Notes: generated by a model from the sequence alone, not told the origin. A stretch of 64,000 nt of DNA from Streptomyces sp. NBC_01408 (GCF_026340255.1 NZ_JAPEPJ010000001.1:3279001-3343000), one strand, 5' to 3'. Counted from the stretch's first letter, positions 16,621-27,441 are shown. Numbers and translations: made by a program.

Positions 16621-19305
16621 TCAGAGGCCGTAGCGCTCCCGGGCCTCCTTGACGGAGGACGCCGGTACCTCGCCGCGGCGGGCGAGCTGGGCCAGCGCGG
16701 CCACCACGATCGACTGGGCGTCGACACCGAAGTGGCGGCGGGCGCCCTCACGGGTGTCGGACAGACCGAAGCCGTCCGTGCCCAGCGAGGTCCAGTCCTG
16801 CTCCACCCACTGGCTGATCTGGTCCGGGACCTGACGCATCCAGTCGGAGACGGCGAGGACGGGGCTGGTGACGCCCTCCAGCGCGCGGGTGACGTACGGG
16901 GTGCGCACCTCGCCGCGCAGCAGCGCCTCGTCGCACTCCAGCGCGTCGCGCCGCAGCTCGCCCCAGGAGGTGGCGGACCAGACGTCGGCGGCCACGTTCC
17001 AGTCGGCGGCGAGGAGCTTCTGCGCCTCCAGGATCCAGTGGATCGCCGTGCCCGAGGCCATCAGCTGGACCTTCGGGGCATCGGCGGCCGGGGCCGCCTC
17101 GGCGAGGTCGGCCGCCGTGTTGAAGCGGTACAGACCCTTGAGGATGCCCTCCTCGACGCCCTCGGGCATCGCGGGCTGCACCTTCGGCTCGTTGTAGACC
17201 GTCAGGTAGTAGAAGACGTCCTCGGGCTGCTCGCCGTACATCCGGCGCAGACCGTCCTTGACGATCACCGCGATCTCGTACGCGAAGGCCGGGTCGTAGT
17301 TGAGCGACGCCGGGTTCGTGGACGCGATCAGGTGCGAGTGGCCGTCCGCGTGCTGGAGGCCCTCACCGGTCAGCGTGGTGCGGCCGGCCGTGGCGCCGAC
17401 GATGAAGCCCTTGCCGAGCTGGTCGGCGAGCTGCCACATCTGGTCGGCGGTGCGCTGCCAGCCGAACATCGAGTAGAAGATGTAGAACGGGATCATCGGC
17501 TCGCCGTGCGTCGCGTACGACGTGCAGGCGGCGATGAAGTCGGCCATGGCGCCGGCCTCGGTGATCCCCTCGTTGAGGATCTGGCCGTCCTTGGCTTCCT
17601 TGTAGTACATGAGCTGGTCGCGGTCGACCGGCTCGTACGTCTGGCCCAGCGGCGAGTAGATGCCGGCCGACGGGAAGAGGGACTCCATACCGAAGGTACG
17701 GGCCTCGTCGGGGACGATCGGCACCCAGCGCTTGCCGGTCTCCTTGTCCCGCATCAGTTCCTTGACGAGCCGGACGAAGGCCATGGTGGTGGCCATCTCC
17801 TGCTTGCCGGAGCCCTTGAGCAGCGGGGCGAAGGAACGGTCGGCCGGAGCCGGCAGGGCCACGTGCTTGACCTTGCGGGCCGGGGCCGGGCCGCCGAGCG
17901 CCGCGCGGCGCTCGTTCAGGTACTGCACCTCGGGGCTGTTCGCGCCCGGGTGGCCGTACGGGACGACGCCGTCGGCGAAGGCGCTGTCCGGGATCGGGAG
18001 GCCAAGGAGGTCACGCATGTCCTTGAACTCGTCGATCGTCAGCTTCTTCATCTGGTGGTTCGCGTTCTTCGACTCGAACCCGGCACCCAGCGTGTAGCCC
18101 TTGACGGTCTGCGCGAGGATGACCGTCGGCGCGCCCTTGTGCTCCAGGGCGGCCTTGTACGCGGCGTAGACCTTGCGGGGCTCGTGGCCGCCGCGGGAGC
18201 TGTGGAAGCACTCGGCGATCTTCGCGTCGGACAGGACGCCCGCCAGCTGCACGAGCTCGGCGTTGGCGCCGAAGAAGTGCTGGCGGATGTAGGCCACGTC
18301 GCGGGTCGCGTACGTCTGGAACTGCGCGTCCGGTACCTCGCGCAGGCGGCGTACCAGGGCGCCCGTGGTGTCGAGCTGGAACAGCTCGTCCCAGGCGGAG
18401 CCCCACAGCGACTTGATGACGTTCCAGCCGGCGCCGCGGAACTGGGCCTCCAGCTCCTGGACCACGCGGAAGTTGGCGCGGACCGGACCGTCGAGGCGCT
18501 GCAGGTTGCAGTTGATGACGAAGGTCAGGTTGTCGAGCTGCTCGCGGGAGGCGAGGGCCAGGGCGGCGGTCGACTCGGGCTCGTCCATCTCGCCGTCGCC
18601 CAGGAAGGCCCAGACGTGCGAGTTGGCGGTGTCCTTGATGCTCCGGTTCTGCAGGTAGCGGTTGAAGCGCGCCTGGTAGATCGCGGAGAGCGGGCCGAGG
18701 CCCATGGACACCGTCGGGAACTCCCACAGCCACGGCAGGCGCCGCGGGTGCGGGTAGGACGGCAGGCCGTTGCCGCCGGACTCCTGGCGGAAGTTGTCGA
18801 GCTGCTGCTCGGACACGCGGCCGTCGAGGAAGGCGCGGGCGTAGATGCCGGGGGAGGCGTGGCCCTGGATGTAGAGCTGGTCGCCCGATCCGTCGGCCTC
18901 CTTCCCGCGGAAGAAGTGCTGGAAGCCGGTCTCGTACAGCCAGGCCGCGGAGGCGAAGGTGGCGATGTGGCCGCCGACGCCGTACTTGGAGCCGCGGGTC
19001 ACCATGGCGGCCGCGTTCCAGCGGTTCCACGCGGTGATCCTGGCTTCCATCTCCATGTCACCGGGGAACTCGGGCTCCGCGGCGGTGGGGATGGTGTTGA
19101 CGTAGTCCGTCTCCAGCAGCTTCGGCAGCGCGAGGCCGGCGGCCTCGGCGTGCTGGAGCGTGCGGCGGAGCAGGTATTCGGCGCGGCGCGTACCGGCGGC
19201 CTGAGCGACGGCGTCGAGGGAGGCCGCCCATTCGGCGGTCTCCTCGGTGTCGCGGTCCGGGAGCTGGTCGAGCTCGCTCGGAAGCTTTCCTACGGGGTCG
19301 GACAT
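16621..19305 (-). CDS. aceE: pyruvate dehydrogenase E1 component (homodimeric type)
   Basis: It decarboxylates pyruvate with thiamine diphosphate and passes the acetyl group to the lipoyl arm of E2. At 894 residues it has the length and motifs of the single-chain AceE type: [10 protein letters not shown], the TPP motif [10 protein letters not shown] (about residue 235) ending in [18 protein letters not shown], and the pyrimidine-binding region [12 protein letters not shown]. The lipoyl E2 partner is probably SucB (20397-22178) and E3 is Lpd, as in other actinobacteria that share one E2. The ATG at 19305 matches homology. A palindromic operator overlaps its promoter. Confidence 0.97.
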   Translation of the reverse strand: MSDPVGKLPSELDQLPDRDTEETAEWAASLDAVAQAAGTRRAEYLLRRTLQHAEAAGLALPKLLETDYVNTIPTAAEPEFPGDMEMEARITAWNRWNAAAMVTRGSKYGVGGHIATFASAAWLYETGFQHFFRGKEADGSGDQLYIQGHASPGIYARAFLDGRVSEQQLDNFRQESGGNGLPSYPHPRRLPWLWEFPTVSMGLGPLSAIYQARFNRYLQNRSIKDTANSHVWAFLGDGEMDEPESTAALALASREQLDNLTFVINCNLQRLDGPVRANFRVVQELEAQFRGAGWNVIKSLWGSAWDELFQLDTTGALVRRLREVPDAQFQTYATRDVAYIRQHFFGANAELVQLAGVLSDAKIAECFHSSRGGHEPRKVYAAYKAALEHKGAPTVILAQTVKGYTLGAGFESKNANHQMKKLTIDEFKDMRDLLGLPIPDSAFADGVVPYGHPGANSPEVQYLNERRAALGGPAPARKVKHVALPAPADRSFAPLLKGSGKQEMATTMAFVRLVKELMRDKETGKRWVPIVPDEARTFGMESLFPSAGIYSPLGQTYEPVDRDQLMYYKEAKDGQILNEGITEAGAMADFIAACTSYATHGEPMIPFYIFYSMFGWQRTADQMWQLADQLGKGFIVGATAGRTTLTGEGLQHADGHSHLIASTNPASLNYDPAFAYEIAVIVKDGLRRMYGEQPEDVFYYLTVYNEPKVQPAMPEGVEEGILKGLYRFNTAADLAEAAPAADAPKVQLMASGTAIHWILEAQKLLAADWNVAADVWSATSWGELRRDALECDEALLRGEVRTPYVTRALEGVTSPVLAVSDWMRQVPDQISQWVEQDWTSLGTDGFGLSDTREGARRHFGVDAQSIVVAALAQLARRGEVPASSVKEARERYGL

Positions 19306-19397
19306 CGGTGTGCGCCGCCTTCCGGACAAAGGAGAGGTGGTGAAAAAATCCCTGACGGGCAGGACAGGGTCGTTGGACCTGGTTGAGGTCCGGGTCG

Positions 19398-19427
19398 ACT
19401 GTAAATCCCTGATCGATGATCGATCAA
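19398..19427 (-). promoter_or_regulatory. aceE promoter with overlapping palindromic operator
   Basis: On the minus strand TTGATC (19427-19422) and TACAGT (19403-19398) are 18 bases apart, a plausible -35/-10 pair. A 17-base palindrome, TGATCGAT-g-ATCGATCA (19410-19426), covers the -35 and spacer, where a repressor would block polymerase. The GntR regulator next door is the obvious candidate. Both are by inspection. Confidence 0.6.
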
Positions 19428-19464
19428 ACGAATGTGGCATAGAAATGTCCAACGGGACAAAAGT

Positions 19465-19501
19465 CGGCACCGCGTGCCAGTAAATTAGGCACGCAGTGCC
19501 G
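19465..19501 (-). terminator. terminator of the GntR gene
   Basis: Arms 19465-19478 and 19488-19501 (CGGCACYGCGTGCC, one mismatch) enclose a 9-base loop. Read on the minus strand the hairpin is followed by ACTTTTG. It lies 25 bases after the GntR stop. Confidence 0.65.
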
Positions 19502-19525
19502 GGCAAACCCGGACAATCCTCCTGG

Positions 19526-20152
19526 TCAGGCGCGCGGAGCGCAGCCCAGGACATGCCGCTTCACGAGCAGCCCGATCTCCGGATCCTGATTGCGGAACGC
19601 CTCGACGAGGGCTTCGTGCTCCTCCGCGTAGGACTTCTGGACCGTCCCCAGCCAGCGGATGGACAGGGCCGTGAACACCTCGATGCCCAGGCTCTCCCAG
19701 GTGTGCAGCAGCACGCTGTTCCCCGCCGCCCGCACCATCTCCCGGTGGAAGCCCACCGTGTGCCGCACCTGCGCCGTGCCGTCCTCGGTCCGGTCCGCCT
19801 CCCACAGGGCGGCGACGTGCGGCTCCAGGGCGCTGCAGTCGGCCGCCAGCCGGGGCGCGGCCAGCTCCGCCGCGATCTGCTCCAGGCCGGCCCGGACCGG
19901 GTAGATCTCCTCCAGGTCCGCAGCCGACAGGTTCCGTACCCGTACGCCCTTGTTCGGCGCCGACTCGATCAGCCGCAGGGTCTCCAGCTCGCGCAGGGCC
20001 TCCCGTACGGGCGTCTGGCTGACCTCCAGCTCCACCGCGATCCGGCGCTCCACGATCCGCTCGCCGGGCTTCCAGCGCCCGCTGACGATCCCCTCCACGA
20101 TGTGCTCGCGGATCTGCTCGCGCAGCGAGTGCACGACGGGTGGGGTGATCAT
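19526..20152 (-). CDS. GntR-family (FadR-type) transcriptional regulator
   Basis: A 208-residue protein with an N-terminal winged helix ([20 protein letters not shown], then [20 protein letters not shown]) and an all-helical FadR C-terminal domain ([14 protein letters not shown]). This subfamily binds organic acids and often controls central metabolism; PdhR of E. coli, which represses aceEF, belongs to it. It sits between aceE and sucB, so control of pyruvate dehydrogenase is likely. The ATG at 20152 has AGGAG 11 bases upstream; a TTG at 20206 would add 18 residues. Confidence 0.88.
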   Translation of the reverse strand: MITPPVVHSLREQIREHIVEGIVSGRWKPGERIVERRIAVELEVSQTPVREALRELETLRLIESAPNKGVRVRNLSAADLEEIYPVRAGLEQIAAELAAPRLAADCSALEPHVAALWEADRTEDGTAQVRHTVGFHREMVRAAGNSVLLHTWESLGIEVFTALSIRWLGTVQKSYAEEHEALVEAFRNQDPEIGLLVKRHVLGCAPRA

Positions 20153-20301
20153 CGGGGCTTCATCTCCTGATGGCTGGGCAGGTCGCGGGGCCTGATGCGT
20201 AGACAATACGGCGGCGCGGGTGAACGCGAAGCGTTCCAGGTGGCAGGCGCTGGGTGAGGCTGGTTACAGGGTGGCAGCCGCAGAGCGCCCAGGGTACGAC
20301 G

Positions 20302-20342
20302 ACGGCGCCCCCGCCCGGGAGTTACCCGGGCGGGGGCGCCGT
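20302..20342 (-). terminator. terminator of sucB
   Basis: A perfect 18-bp stem, ACGGCGCCCCCGCCCGGG (20302-20319), pairs with 20325-20342 around the loop AGTTA. It lies 55 bases past the sucB stop on the minus strand. Confidence 0.85.
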
Positions 20343-20396
20343 ACGCGGCTCCTGGCGGAGCGGTGAGCCTTACAGGCCGTTCAGATCCTCACGGTC

Positions 20397-22178
20397 TCAG
20401 AGACCGAGCTCGACCTCGAACTCGCCGGCCTCGAGGATCGCCTTGACGGCCGAGAGGTACCGGGCCGCGTCCGCGCCGTCCACCAGGCGGTGGTCGTAGG
20501 ACAGGGTCAGGTACGTCATGTCGCGGATGCCGATGTTCGTGCCCTCGGCGGTCTCGATGACCACCGGGCGCTTGACCGTGGCACCGATGCCCAGGATGGC
20601 GACCTGGTTCGGCGGCACGATGACCGTGTCGAACAGCGCACCGCGCGAGCCGGTGTTGCTGATGGTGAAGGTCGCGCCCGACAGCTCGTCCGGCGTGATC
20701 TTGTTGCCACGGACCTTGGCGGCCAGGTCGGCGGTCGCCTTGGAGATGCCCGCCAGGTTGAGGTCACCGGCACCCTTGATGACCGGGGTCATCAGGCCCT
20801 TCTCGGAGTCCACGGCGATGCCGATGTTCTCCGAGTCGAAGTAGGTGATGGTGCTCTCGTCCTCGTTGATCCGGGCGTTGACGACCGCGTGGGCCTTCAG
20901 CGCCTGGGCCGCGGCCTTGACGAAGAACGGCATCGGCGAGAGCTTGACGCCCTCACGGGCCAGGAACGCGCCCTTGGCCTTCTCGCGCAGCTTCATGATC
21001 TTGGTGATGTCCACCTCGACCACGGAGCTGAGCTGCGCCTGCGAGTGCAGGGCCTTCATCATGTTGTCGCCGATGACCTTGCGCATGCGGGTCATCTTGA
21101 CCGTCTGACCGCGCAGCTCGGAGACCGCGGCGGCCGGAGCCTTGGCGGCCGGAGCGGCAGCGGCCGGCGCCGGGGCGGCAGCGGCCTTGGCGGCCTCGGC
21201 GGCAGCCAGGACGTCCTGCTTGCGGATACGGCCACCGACACCGGTGCCCGAGACCTGCGACAGGTTGACGCCGGACTCCGAGGCGAGCTTGCGCACCAGC
21301 GGGGTCACGTACGCGGCCTCGTCACCGGCGAACGCCGGGGCGGCGGCCGGAGCAGCAGCCGGAGCCGGGGTCACCGGAGCCGGAGCTGCCACCGGGGCGG
21401 CAGCCTGGACCGGGGCCGGAGCGGCCACCGGGGCGGCCGGAGCCGGAGCGGCGACCGGAGCCGGGACGGCCGGAGCAGCCACCGGAGCCGGAGCGGCAAC
21501 GGGAGCCGGGGCGGCGGCCGGAGCCGCAGCGGCGGGGGCCGGAGCGGCCGCGGGGGCAGCGCCGGCCACGCCGATGACGGCCAGCCGGGCGCCGACCTCG
21601 GCGGTCTCGTCCTCGCCGACCAGGATCTCCAGCAGCGTGCCGGAGACCGGCGCCGGGATCTCGGTGTCGACCTTGTCCGTGGAGACCTCCAGCAGCGGCT
21701 CGTCGGCCTCGACCGACTCGCCGACGGCCTTCAGCCAACGGGTGACGGTGCCCTCGGTGACGGACTCGCCCAGAGCGGGCAGCACGACATCAGTGCCGGA
21801 CGCGGCCGGGGCAGCGGCGGCGGGGGCCTCGGCGACCGGGGCGGGGGCAGCGGGGGCCTCCGCGACCGGAGCCGGAGCGGCCGGAGCCTCGGCGGCGGCC
21901 GGCTCGGCAGCCGGAGCGGCGGCCGGGGCCGGGGCGCCGGAGCCGTCGTCGATGACGGCCAGCTCGGCGCCGACCTCGACGGTCTCGTCCTCGGCGACCT
22001 TGATGGAGGCCAGGATGCCGGAGACGGGCGAGGGGATCTCGGTGTCGACCTTGTCGGTCGACACTTCGAGAAGCGGCTCGTCGGCCTCGACGCGCTCGCC
22101 CTCGGCCTTCAGCCAGCGGGTGACAGTGCCCTCGGACACGCTCTCTCCGAGCGCCGGAAGGGTTACGGAAACCGACAT
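20397..22178 (-). CDS. sucB: dihydrolipoamide acyltransferase (E2), 2-oxoglutarate dehydrogenase type
   Basis: The lipoyl-bearing acyltransferase core of the 2-oxoacid dehydrogenase complexes. The 593 residues hold two N-terminal lipoyl domains with lipoylated lysines K43 and K169 in [12 protein letters not shown], an alanine/proline-rich linker, an E3-binding domain ([20 protein letters not shown]) and a catalytic domain ending in the active-site [14 protein letters not shown]. In actinobacteria this E2 commonly serves both pyruvate and 2-oxoglutarate dehydrogenases, and no separate aceF is seen. The ATG at 22178 has AGGAGC upstream. lpd lies 54 bases upstream in the same operon. LipA and LipB modify it. 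Confidence 0.96.
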   Translation of the reverse strand: MSVSVTLPALGESVSEGTVTRWLKAEGERVEADEPLLEVSTDKVDTEIPSPVSGILASIKVAEDETVEVGAELAVIDDGSGAPAPAAAPAAEPAAAEAPAAPAPVAEAPAAPAPVAEAPAAAAPAASGTDVVLPALGESVTEGTVTRWLKAVGESVEADEPLLEVSTDKVDTEIPAPVSGTLLEILVGEDETAEVGARLAVIGVAGAAPAAAPAPAAAAPAAAPAPVAAPAPVAAPAVPAPVAAPAPAAPVAAPAPVQAAAPVAAPAPVTPAPAAAPAAAPAFAGDEAAYVTPLVRKLASESGVNLSQVSGTGVGGRIRKQDVLAAAEAAKAAAAPAPAAAAPAAKAPAAAVSELRGQTVKMTRMRKVIGDNMMKALHSQAQLSSVVEVDITKIMKLREKAKGAFLAREGVKLSPMPFFVKAAAQALKAHAVVNARINEDESTITYFDSENIGIAVDSEKGLMTPVIKGAGDLNLAGISKATADLAAKVRGNKITPDELSGATFTISNTGSRGALFDTVIVPPNQVAILGIGATVKRPVVIETAEGTNIGIRDMTYLTLSYDHRLVDGADAARYLSAVKAILEAGEFEVELGL

Positions 22179-22231
22179 GGTTTCAGTTGCTCCTAACGAA
22201 TGTGCGGAAGTGGTCGTCGCGCCCGTGACGA

Positions 22232-23620
22232 TTAGTCGTGGGAGTGAAGCGGCTTGCCGGCCAGGGCCAGGTGGGCCTCGCCCATCGCTTCGTTCTGGGT
22301 CGGGTGCGCGTGGATGAGCTGCGCGACCTCGGCCGGCAGAGCCTCCCAGTTGTAGATCAGCTGGGCCTCGCCGACCTGCTCGCCCATCCGGTCACCGACC
22401 ATGTGGACGCCGACCACGGCACCGTCCTTGACCTGGACGAGCTTGATCTCGCCCGCGGTCTTGAGGATCTTGCTCTTGCCGTTGCCCGCGAGGTTGTACT
22501 TGAGGGCCACGACCTTGTCCGCGCCGTAGATCTCCTTGGCCTTGGCCTCGGTGATGCCGACGGAAGCGACCTCGGGGTGGCAGTAGGTGACGCGCGGGAC
22601 ACCGTCGTAGTCGATCGGGACGGTCTTGAGACCGGCCAGACGCTCCGCGACCAGGATGCCCTCGGCGAAGCCGACGTGCGCCAGCTGGAGGGTGGGGACG
22701 AGGTCACCGACGGCCGAGATGGTCGGCACGTTGGTCTGCATGTACTCGTCGACCAGGACGTAGCCGCGGTCCATCGCGACGCCCTGCTCCTCGTAGCCCA
22801 GACCCTGCGAGACCGGGCCGCGGCCGATGGCGACCAGCAGCACCTCGGCCTCGAAGGTCTTGCCGTCGGCGAGGGTGACGCGGACGCCGGTCTCGGTGTA
22901 CTCGGCCTTGTCGAAGAAGGTGCCGAGGTTGAACTTGATCCCGCGCTTGCGGAACGCGCGCTCCAGCAGCTTCGAGCTGTTCTCGTCCTCGACCGGCACG
23001 AGGTGCTTGAGGCCCTCGACGACGGTCACGTCGGTGCCGAAGGACTTCCACGCCGAGGCGAACTCGACGCCGATGACGCCGCCGCCGAGCACGATCGCGG
23101 ACTGCGGCACGCGGTCCAGGACCAGCGCGTGGTCCGAGGAGATGATGCGGTTGCCGTCGATGTTCAGGCCCGGCAGCGACTTCGGCACGGAGCCGGTCGC
23201 CAGCAGGATGTGGCGGCCCTGGATGCGCCGGCCGTTCACGTCGACGGAAGTCGGCGAGGAGAGGCGGCCCTCACCCTCGATGTACGTCACCTTGCGGGAG
23301 GCGACGAGGCCCTGCAGGCCCTTGTACAGGCCCGAGATGACCTCGTCCTTGTACTTGTGCACACCCGCGATGTCGATGCCCTCGAAGGAGGCCTTGACAC
23401 CGAACTGGGCGGCCTCGCGAGCCTGGTCCGCGATCTCGCCCGCGTGCAGCAGAGCCTTCGTGGGGATGCAGCCGTTGTGCAGGCAGGTGCCGCCGAGCTT
23501 GTTCTTCTCGATCAGGGCAACGTCCAGACCCAGCTGGGATGCGCGCAGAGCCGCGGCGTAACCGCCACTGCCACCGCCGAGGATCACTAGGTCGAAAACG
23601 GTGCTGGCGTCGTTCGCCAC
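22232..23620 (-). CDS. lpd: dihydrolipoyl dehydrogenase (E3)
   Basis: The flavoenzyme that reoxidises dihydrolipoamide with NAD+ for the 2-oxoacid dehydrogenase complexes. The 462 residues contain the FAD fold ([15 protein letters not shown]), the redox disulfide C46-C51 ([15 protein letters not shown]), the NAD fold ([15 protein letters not shown]), the second FAD contact (ISAVGDL) and the C-terminal His-Glu dyad in HAHPTQNE. The GTG at 23620 follows GGAGG with 7-base spacing. It is transcribed with sucB. Confidence 0.97.
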   Translation of the reverse strand: MANDASTVFDLVILGGGSGGYAAALRASQLGLDVALIEKNKLGGTCLHNGCIPTKALLHAGEIADQAREAAQFGVKASFEGIDIAGVHKYKDEVISGLYKGLQGLVASRKVTYIEGEGRLSSPTSVDVNGRRIQGRHILLATGSVPKSLPGLNIDGNRIISSDHALVLDRVPQSAIVLGGGVIGVEFASAWKSFGTDVTVVEGLKHLVPVEDENSSKLLERAFRKRGIKFNLGTFFDKAEYTETGVRVTLADGKTFEAEVLLVAIGRGPVSQGLGYEEQGVAMDRGYVLVDEYMQTNVPTISAVGDLVPTLQLAHVGFAEGILVAERLAGLKTVPIDYDGVPRVTYCHPEVASVGITEAKAKEIYGADKVVALKYNLAGNGKSKILKTAGEIKLVQVKDGAVVGVHMVGDRMGEQVGEAQLIYNWEALPAEVAQLIHAHPTQNEAMGEAHLALAGKPLHSHD

Positions 23621-23853
23621 GTCACGTCCTCCATGCATGTGCGCCGGGCACCGGTCCTCTGTGACCGGGCGGCGGCTGGTAATCGGCCGCTAGTTCTTCG
23701 GCCCTGTGGTGGGGGCCCTGTCCTGCCGAGAACCCATCTTCGCATTTGTCGGGGGAACGCGGGACGCCGGGCCCACGATGTGGCAGGTCGTTCTGCCCGG
23801 AGCGAGGGTTACCAGTGCGTAGAAACCTACGGATTTCGTTGTCGGTGAACACG

Positions 23854-23893
23854 GCCTCAAGCCCTGATCGAGTGGCCGACCAGGGCTTGAGGC
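23854..23893 (-). terminator. terminator of pepA
   Basis: GCCTCAAGCCCTG (23854-23866) and CAGGGCTTGAGGC (23881-23893) form a perfect 13-bp stem with a 14-base loop, 28 bases past the pepA stop. The rest of the lpd-pepA gap (23621-23853) shows no gene. Confidence 0.75.
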
Positions 23894-23921
23894 ATGTCAC
23901 ATCCAGCGGTACGGGACCAGG

Positions 23922-25457
23922 TCAGCCCAGGTCACCCGTGGCCGTACGCTCGGCGAGACGCACCAGGGTGCGCACGGCCGAGCCGGTGCCGCCCTTGGGG
24001 GTGTAGCCGTACGGCGCGCCCTCGTGGAAGGCCGGGCCGGCGATGTCGAGGTGGGCCCAGGTGATGCCCTCGCCGACGAATTCCCGCAGGAAGAGACCGG
24101 CCACCAGGCCGCCGCCCATGCGCTCGCCCATATTGGCGATGTCGGCGGTGGGGGAGTCCATGCCCTTGCGCAGGTCCTCGGGGAGCGGCATCGGCCACGA
24201 GGACTCGCCGACCTCCTCGGCGATCTCGTGGAGCGCCGTACGGAACGCGTCGTCGTTGGCCATGACGCCGAAGGTGCGGTGGCCCAGGGCCAGCACCATG
24301 GCGCCGGTCAGGGTGGCGACGTCGACGATCGCGTCCGGGTTGTCCTCGGAGGCCCTGGTCAGCGCGTCACCCAGGACCAGACGGCCCTCGGCGTCGGTGT
24401 TGAGCACCTCGACGGTCTTGCCGCTGTACATGCGCAGCACGTCACCGGGGCGGGTGGCGGAGCCGGACGGCATGTTCTCGGCGAGGGCGAGCCAGCCGGT
24501 GACGTTGACCTGCAGGCCCAGCTTGGCGACCGCGGTGACGGCGGCGAAGACGGCGGCGGCGCCGGCCATGTCGCACTTCATCGTCTCGTTGTGGCCGGCC
24601 GGCTTCAGGGAGATGCCGCCGGAGTCGTAGGTGATGCCCTTGCCGACGAAGGCCAGGGTCTTCTCCGCCTTGGGGTGGGTGTACGAGAGCTTCACCAGGC
24701 GCGGCAGGTTCTCGGAGCCCTTGCCGACACCCATGATGCCGCCGAAGCCGCCCTTGACCAGCGCCTTCTCGTCCAGGACCTGGACCTTGACGCCGTTCTC
24801 CTTCGCCGTCGCGGAGGCGACCGCGGCGAAGGACTCGGGGGTGAGGTCGTTCGGCGGGGTGTTGACCAGGTCGCGGGCGATGTTGACCTCGGTCGCGACG
24901 ACCGTGGCGCGCTCGGCCGCGGCCTTGTGCTCCTTGTCGCGCGGCTTGGCACCCAGCAGGGCGACCTCGGCCAGCGGCTGCTTCGGGCCGGCCTGCTTGT
25001 CGCCCGAGCGCTTCTTCTCGCCGCCCTGGTAGGCGGTGAAGGCGTACGCGCCGAGCAGCGCGCCCTCGGCGACGGCGGTGACGGCGGAGGCGTCGTCCAG
25101 GGGGAGGGCGAAGGCGGCCTTCTTGCTGCCGTGCAGCGCACGGGCGGCGGCGCCGGCGGCGCGGCGCAGCACCTCCTCGTCGAAGGACTCGTCCTCCTCG
25201 GGTACGGAGCCCAGCCCGACCGCCAGCACGACGGGAACCTTCAGGCCGGCCGGGGCCGCCAGCTTGGTGGTCTCGCCTTCGGCACCCGAGGCGCCGAGGG
25301 CGTCGAGCACAGCGGCGAGCTTGCCGTCGAACGCCTTGTCCACGGCCTCGGCGCCCTGCGCGACGACCGGGCCCTTGGGGCCCTTCGCCACACCGACCAC
25401 GAGGGCGTCGGCGCGCAGCGTCGCCGCGCCGGCAGTGCTGAGAGTCAGAGCAGTCAC
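23922..25457 (-). CDS. pepA: leucyl aminopeptidase (M17 family)
   Basis: A cytosolic two-metal aminopeptidase that removes N-terminal residues from peptides. At 511 residues it has the standard M17 layout: a variable N-terminal domain, then the catalytic domain with FVGKGITYDSGGISLKP (metal ligands K and D), MKCDMAGAAAV and the active-site NTDAEGRLVLGDAL. The metal-binding and catalytic residues are all present. The GTG at 25457 is the start; no strong Shine-Dalgarno is seen. It follows its own promoter rather than the sucB-lpd operon. Confidence 0.95.
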   Translation of the reverse strand: MTALTLSTAGAATLRADALVVGVAKGPKGPVVAQGAEAVDKAFDGKLAAVLDALGASGAEGETTKLAAPAGLKVPVVLAVGLGSVPEEDESFDEEVLRRAAGAAARALHGSKKAAFALPLDDASAVTAVAEGALLGAYAFTAYQGGEKKRSGDKQAGPKQPLAEVALLGAKPRDKEHKAAAERATVVATEVNIARDLVNTPPNDLTPESFAAVASATAKENGVKVQVLDEKALVKGGFGGIMGVGKGSENLPRLVKLSYTHPKAEKTLAFVGKGITYDSGGISLKPAGHNETMKCDMAGAAAVFAAVTAVAKLGLQVNVTGWLALAENMPSGSATRPGDVLRMYSGKTVEVLNTDAEGRLVLGDALTRASEDNPDAIVDVATLTGAMVLALGHRTFGVMANDDAFRTALHEIAEEVGESSWPMPLPEDLRKGMDSPTADIANMGERMGGGLVAGLFLREFVGEGITWAHLDIAGPAFHEGAPYGYTPKGGTGSAVRTLVRLAERTATGDLG

Positions 25458-25747
25458 GGTGGTGAAGTCTCGCTTCCGTTTGTGTGTATGGGGCTGCGGT
25501 CGCGTCAGGGTCGCCGGCCGCTCCGCAGCGATCGTATTCCGGCCCGTCGGCCGCCGGAAATGAGCCTACGCGTAGGTACTCACCCGTACGCCACTCGAAG
25601 GTTTGGCAAGTTGTTCGATCAAGACGCCGCCAGGTTCACCCATCTGTGGCCTCTGTTCCAGGTTTGCCCCTTAGACCTGACGAGGTCCGAGAGACTCGGT
25701 CCACTCTCGCAATGGGGACGCGGGGTTCCTTTGCATTGTTTTCAAGC
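25458..25747. other. gene-free region upstream of pepA and the IscB element
   Basis: The 290 bases between the pepA start and the IscB element hold no convincing gene. TACGCGTA (25567-25574) is an 8-base palindrome. AGGTCCGAGAGACTCGGTCC at about 25684-25703 contains a short imperfect hairpin. This is also the left flank from which the guide of the omega RNA would be copied. Confidence 0.5.
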
Positions 25748-25751
25748 ATGA

Positions 25752-26130
25752 CCGCCGCAGGCCGAGGTCGGGGGCGCCTGCAGGGGAAAGGCCCGAAGTA
25801 ACGGGATCCCCCTCTTGAAGAGGGGGCTCTCAGCCGCTGTAGCTGAGGGCCGCCGCTACCAGCACCAGCCAACAACGCATGTGGGGGTGAACGAAGTTGG
25901 CTACGTACCGCGTAGGACAGAAGACCGACCGGGCTGTGCTTCCTCAGCAGCTCGCTCTCGAATTCGAGTCAGCAGACACCCCCCGGATCGGGGACGAAAC
26001 GGGACTCGAACGCCGTAAGGCACCCGGCACGGTACATCTGCGAGGGGAGACCGCCGATACCTCACCCGGCATCGGCGGCGTCACCCCCGACCGTGAGGTT
26101 GGGGAGAAGGCCCGTGAGGGCCAATCCGTC
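25752..26130 (+). ncRNA. putative omega RNA (HEARO family) of the IscB nuclease
   Basis: The stretch directly upstream of iscB is dense in hairpins: GCAGGC/GCCTGC (25757-25762 with 25776-25781), an 8-bp stem with a 3-base loop (25808-25815 with 25819-25826), CTCAGC/GCTGAG (25829-25834 with 25842-25847) and CCGCCGAT/ATCGGCGG (26051-26058 with 26071-26078). Although an open frame from a TTG at 25897 runs through its second half, third codon positions there are only about 69% G/C, against about 92% just after 26131. IscB RNAs are encoded at this place. The exact 3' end is unknown. Confidence 0.6.
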
Positions 26131-27441
26131 GTGTTCGTCCTGGACAGGCACGGCCAACCGCTGCAGCCGACCAGCCCCGCCAGGGCCCGCAAGCTCCTCC
26201 ATCAGGACCGGGCAGTCGTGGCCCGGCACACCCCGTTCGTCATCCGGCTGAAAGACCGCACCGTCAGGGAGTCGCAGGTGGACGGTGTGGAACTCGGGAT
26301 CGACCCCGGCTCCAAGCACACCGGCATAGCCGTGTTCACCGCGAAGGACAGGGAGCGCCGGGGCCTGTACGCGGTCGAACTCGCCCACCGGGGCAGCGCT
26401 ATCCGGGACAGGCTCACCGCTCGTGCCGCCTACCGGCGCCGTAGGCGCACCAGCAACCTGCGTTACCGCGCACCCCGCTTCTCCAACCGCGCGCGCCCCA
26501 AGGGGTGGCTCGCTCCGTCGCTGCGTCACCGCGTGGACACGACCATGTCGTGGACCACACGGATAGCCCGCTGGGCACCCGTCCGTGCGGTGCACGTGGA
26601 ACGGGTCGCATTCGACACCCACGCCATGTCCAACGGCGGACCGATGGAGGGGGCCGAGTACCAGTACGGCACCCTGCACGGCACCGAAGTCCGCGAATAC
26701 CTCCTCGCCAAGTGGGGGAGGGCCTGCGCCTACTGCGGTGCCACCGGAGTCCCCCTCAACATCGACCACATCCACCCCCGCTCACGCGGCGGCAGTGACC
26801 GCATCTCCAACCTGTGCACCGCCTGCATCCCCTGCAACGAGAAGAAGTCCAACCAGCCCGTCGAAGACTTCCTCAAGCAGTCCCCGGGCCTGCTGGACCG
26901 GATCCTCGCCCAGGCCAAGGCCCCACTCCGCGACGCGGCAGCCGTCAACGCCACCCGCTGGGCCCTGTGGCACGCACTGGACGCAGCCCTCCCCAGCGTG
27001 CGCGCCGCATCGGGTGGCCGCACCAAATGGAACCGGCAGCGGACCGGCACGCCGAAGACCCACACCCTCGACGCCCTGTGTGTCGGCGAACTCGACACCG
27101 TCACCCGAACCCCCGCCCGCGTCCTCGCGGTCACCGCGACCGGACGCGGCACCTACACCCGCACCCGGCCCGACAAGTACGGCTTCCCCCGCCTACGGCT
27201 GCCCAGGCAGAAGCAGTTCTTCGGCTACCAGACCGGAGACCTAGCCCGCGCCGTAGTCCCCACCGGCAAGAAGACCGGCACCCACACCGGCCGCATCGCC
27301 GTCCGCGCCAACGGCAGCTTCAACATCAAAACCGCACACGGGCTCATCCAGGGCATCAGGCACAAGCACTTCCGCCTCCTCCAGCGAGCCGACGGCTACG
27401 CCTACACCACCCGGCCCGAAGGACCCGCCGGCGCCATCTGA
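26131..27441 (+). CDS. iscB: RNA-guided endonuclease IscB
   Basis: IscB is the transposon-encoded ancestor-type relative of Cas9: an omega RNA guides it to DNA, which it cuts with HNH and RuvC sites. The 436 residues show an N-terminal PLMP-like segment (FVLDRHGQPLQPTSPARARK), RuvC-I with D58 (GIDPGSKHTGIAV), an arginine-rich bridge helix (AYRRRRRTSNLRYR), RuvC-II with E157 (VHVERVAFDT), an HNH/zinc region (C199-x2-C202, DHIHPRSRGG, then CTACIPCNEKK) and RuvC-III (HTLDAL, D314). All catalytic residues are present, so it may be active. The GTG at 26131 is preferred on codon use and homology; a TTG at 25897 with a strong GGGGGTG upstream would add 78 atypical residues. Confidence 0.88.
   Translation: MFVLDRHGQPLQPTSPARARKLLHQDRAVVARHTPFVIRLKDRTVRESQVDGVELGIDPGSKHTGIAVFTAKDRERRGLYAVELAHRGSAIRDRLTARAAYRRRRRTSNLRYRAPRFSNRARPKGWLAPSLRHRVDTTMSWTTRIARWAPVRAVHVERVAFDTHAMSNGGPMEGAEYQYGTLHGTEVREYLLAKWGRACAYCGATGVPLNIDHIHPRSRGGSDRISNLCTACIPCNEKKSNQPVEDFLKQSPGLLDRILAQAKAPLRDAAAVNATRWALWHALDAALPSVRAASGGRTKWNRQRTGTPKTHTLDALCVGELDTVTRTPARVLAVTATGRGTYTRTRPDKYGFPRLRLPRQKQFFGYQTGDLARAVVPTGKKTGTHTGRIAVRANGSFNIKTAHGLIQGIRHKHFRLLQRADGYAYTTRPEGPAGAI

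Noticed and set aside
16732..19386. An 884-codon plus-strand frame
   Set aside because: It is antisense to aceE, whose motifs are unmistakable.
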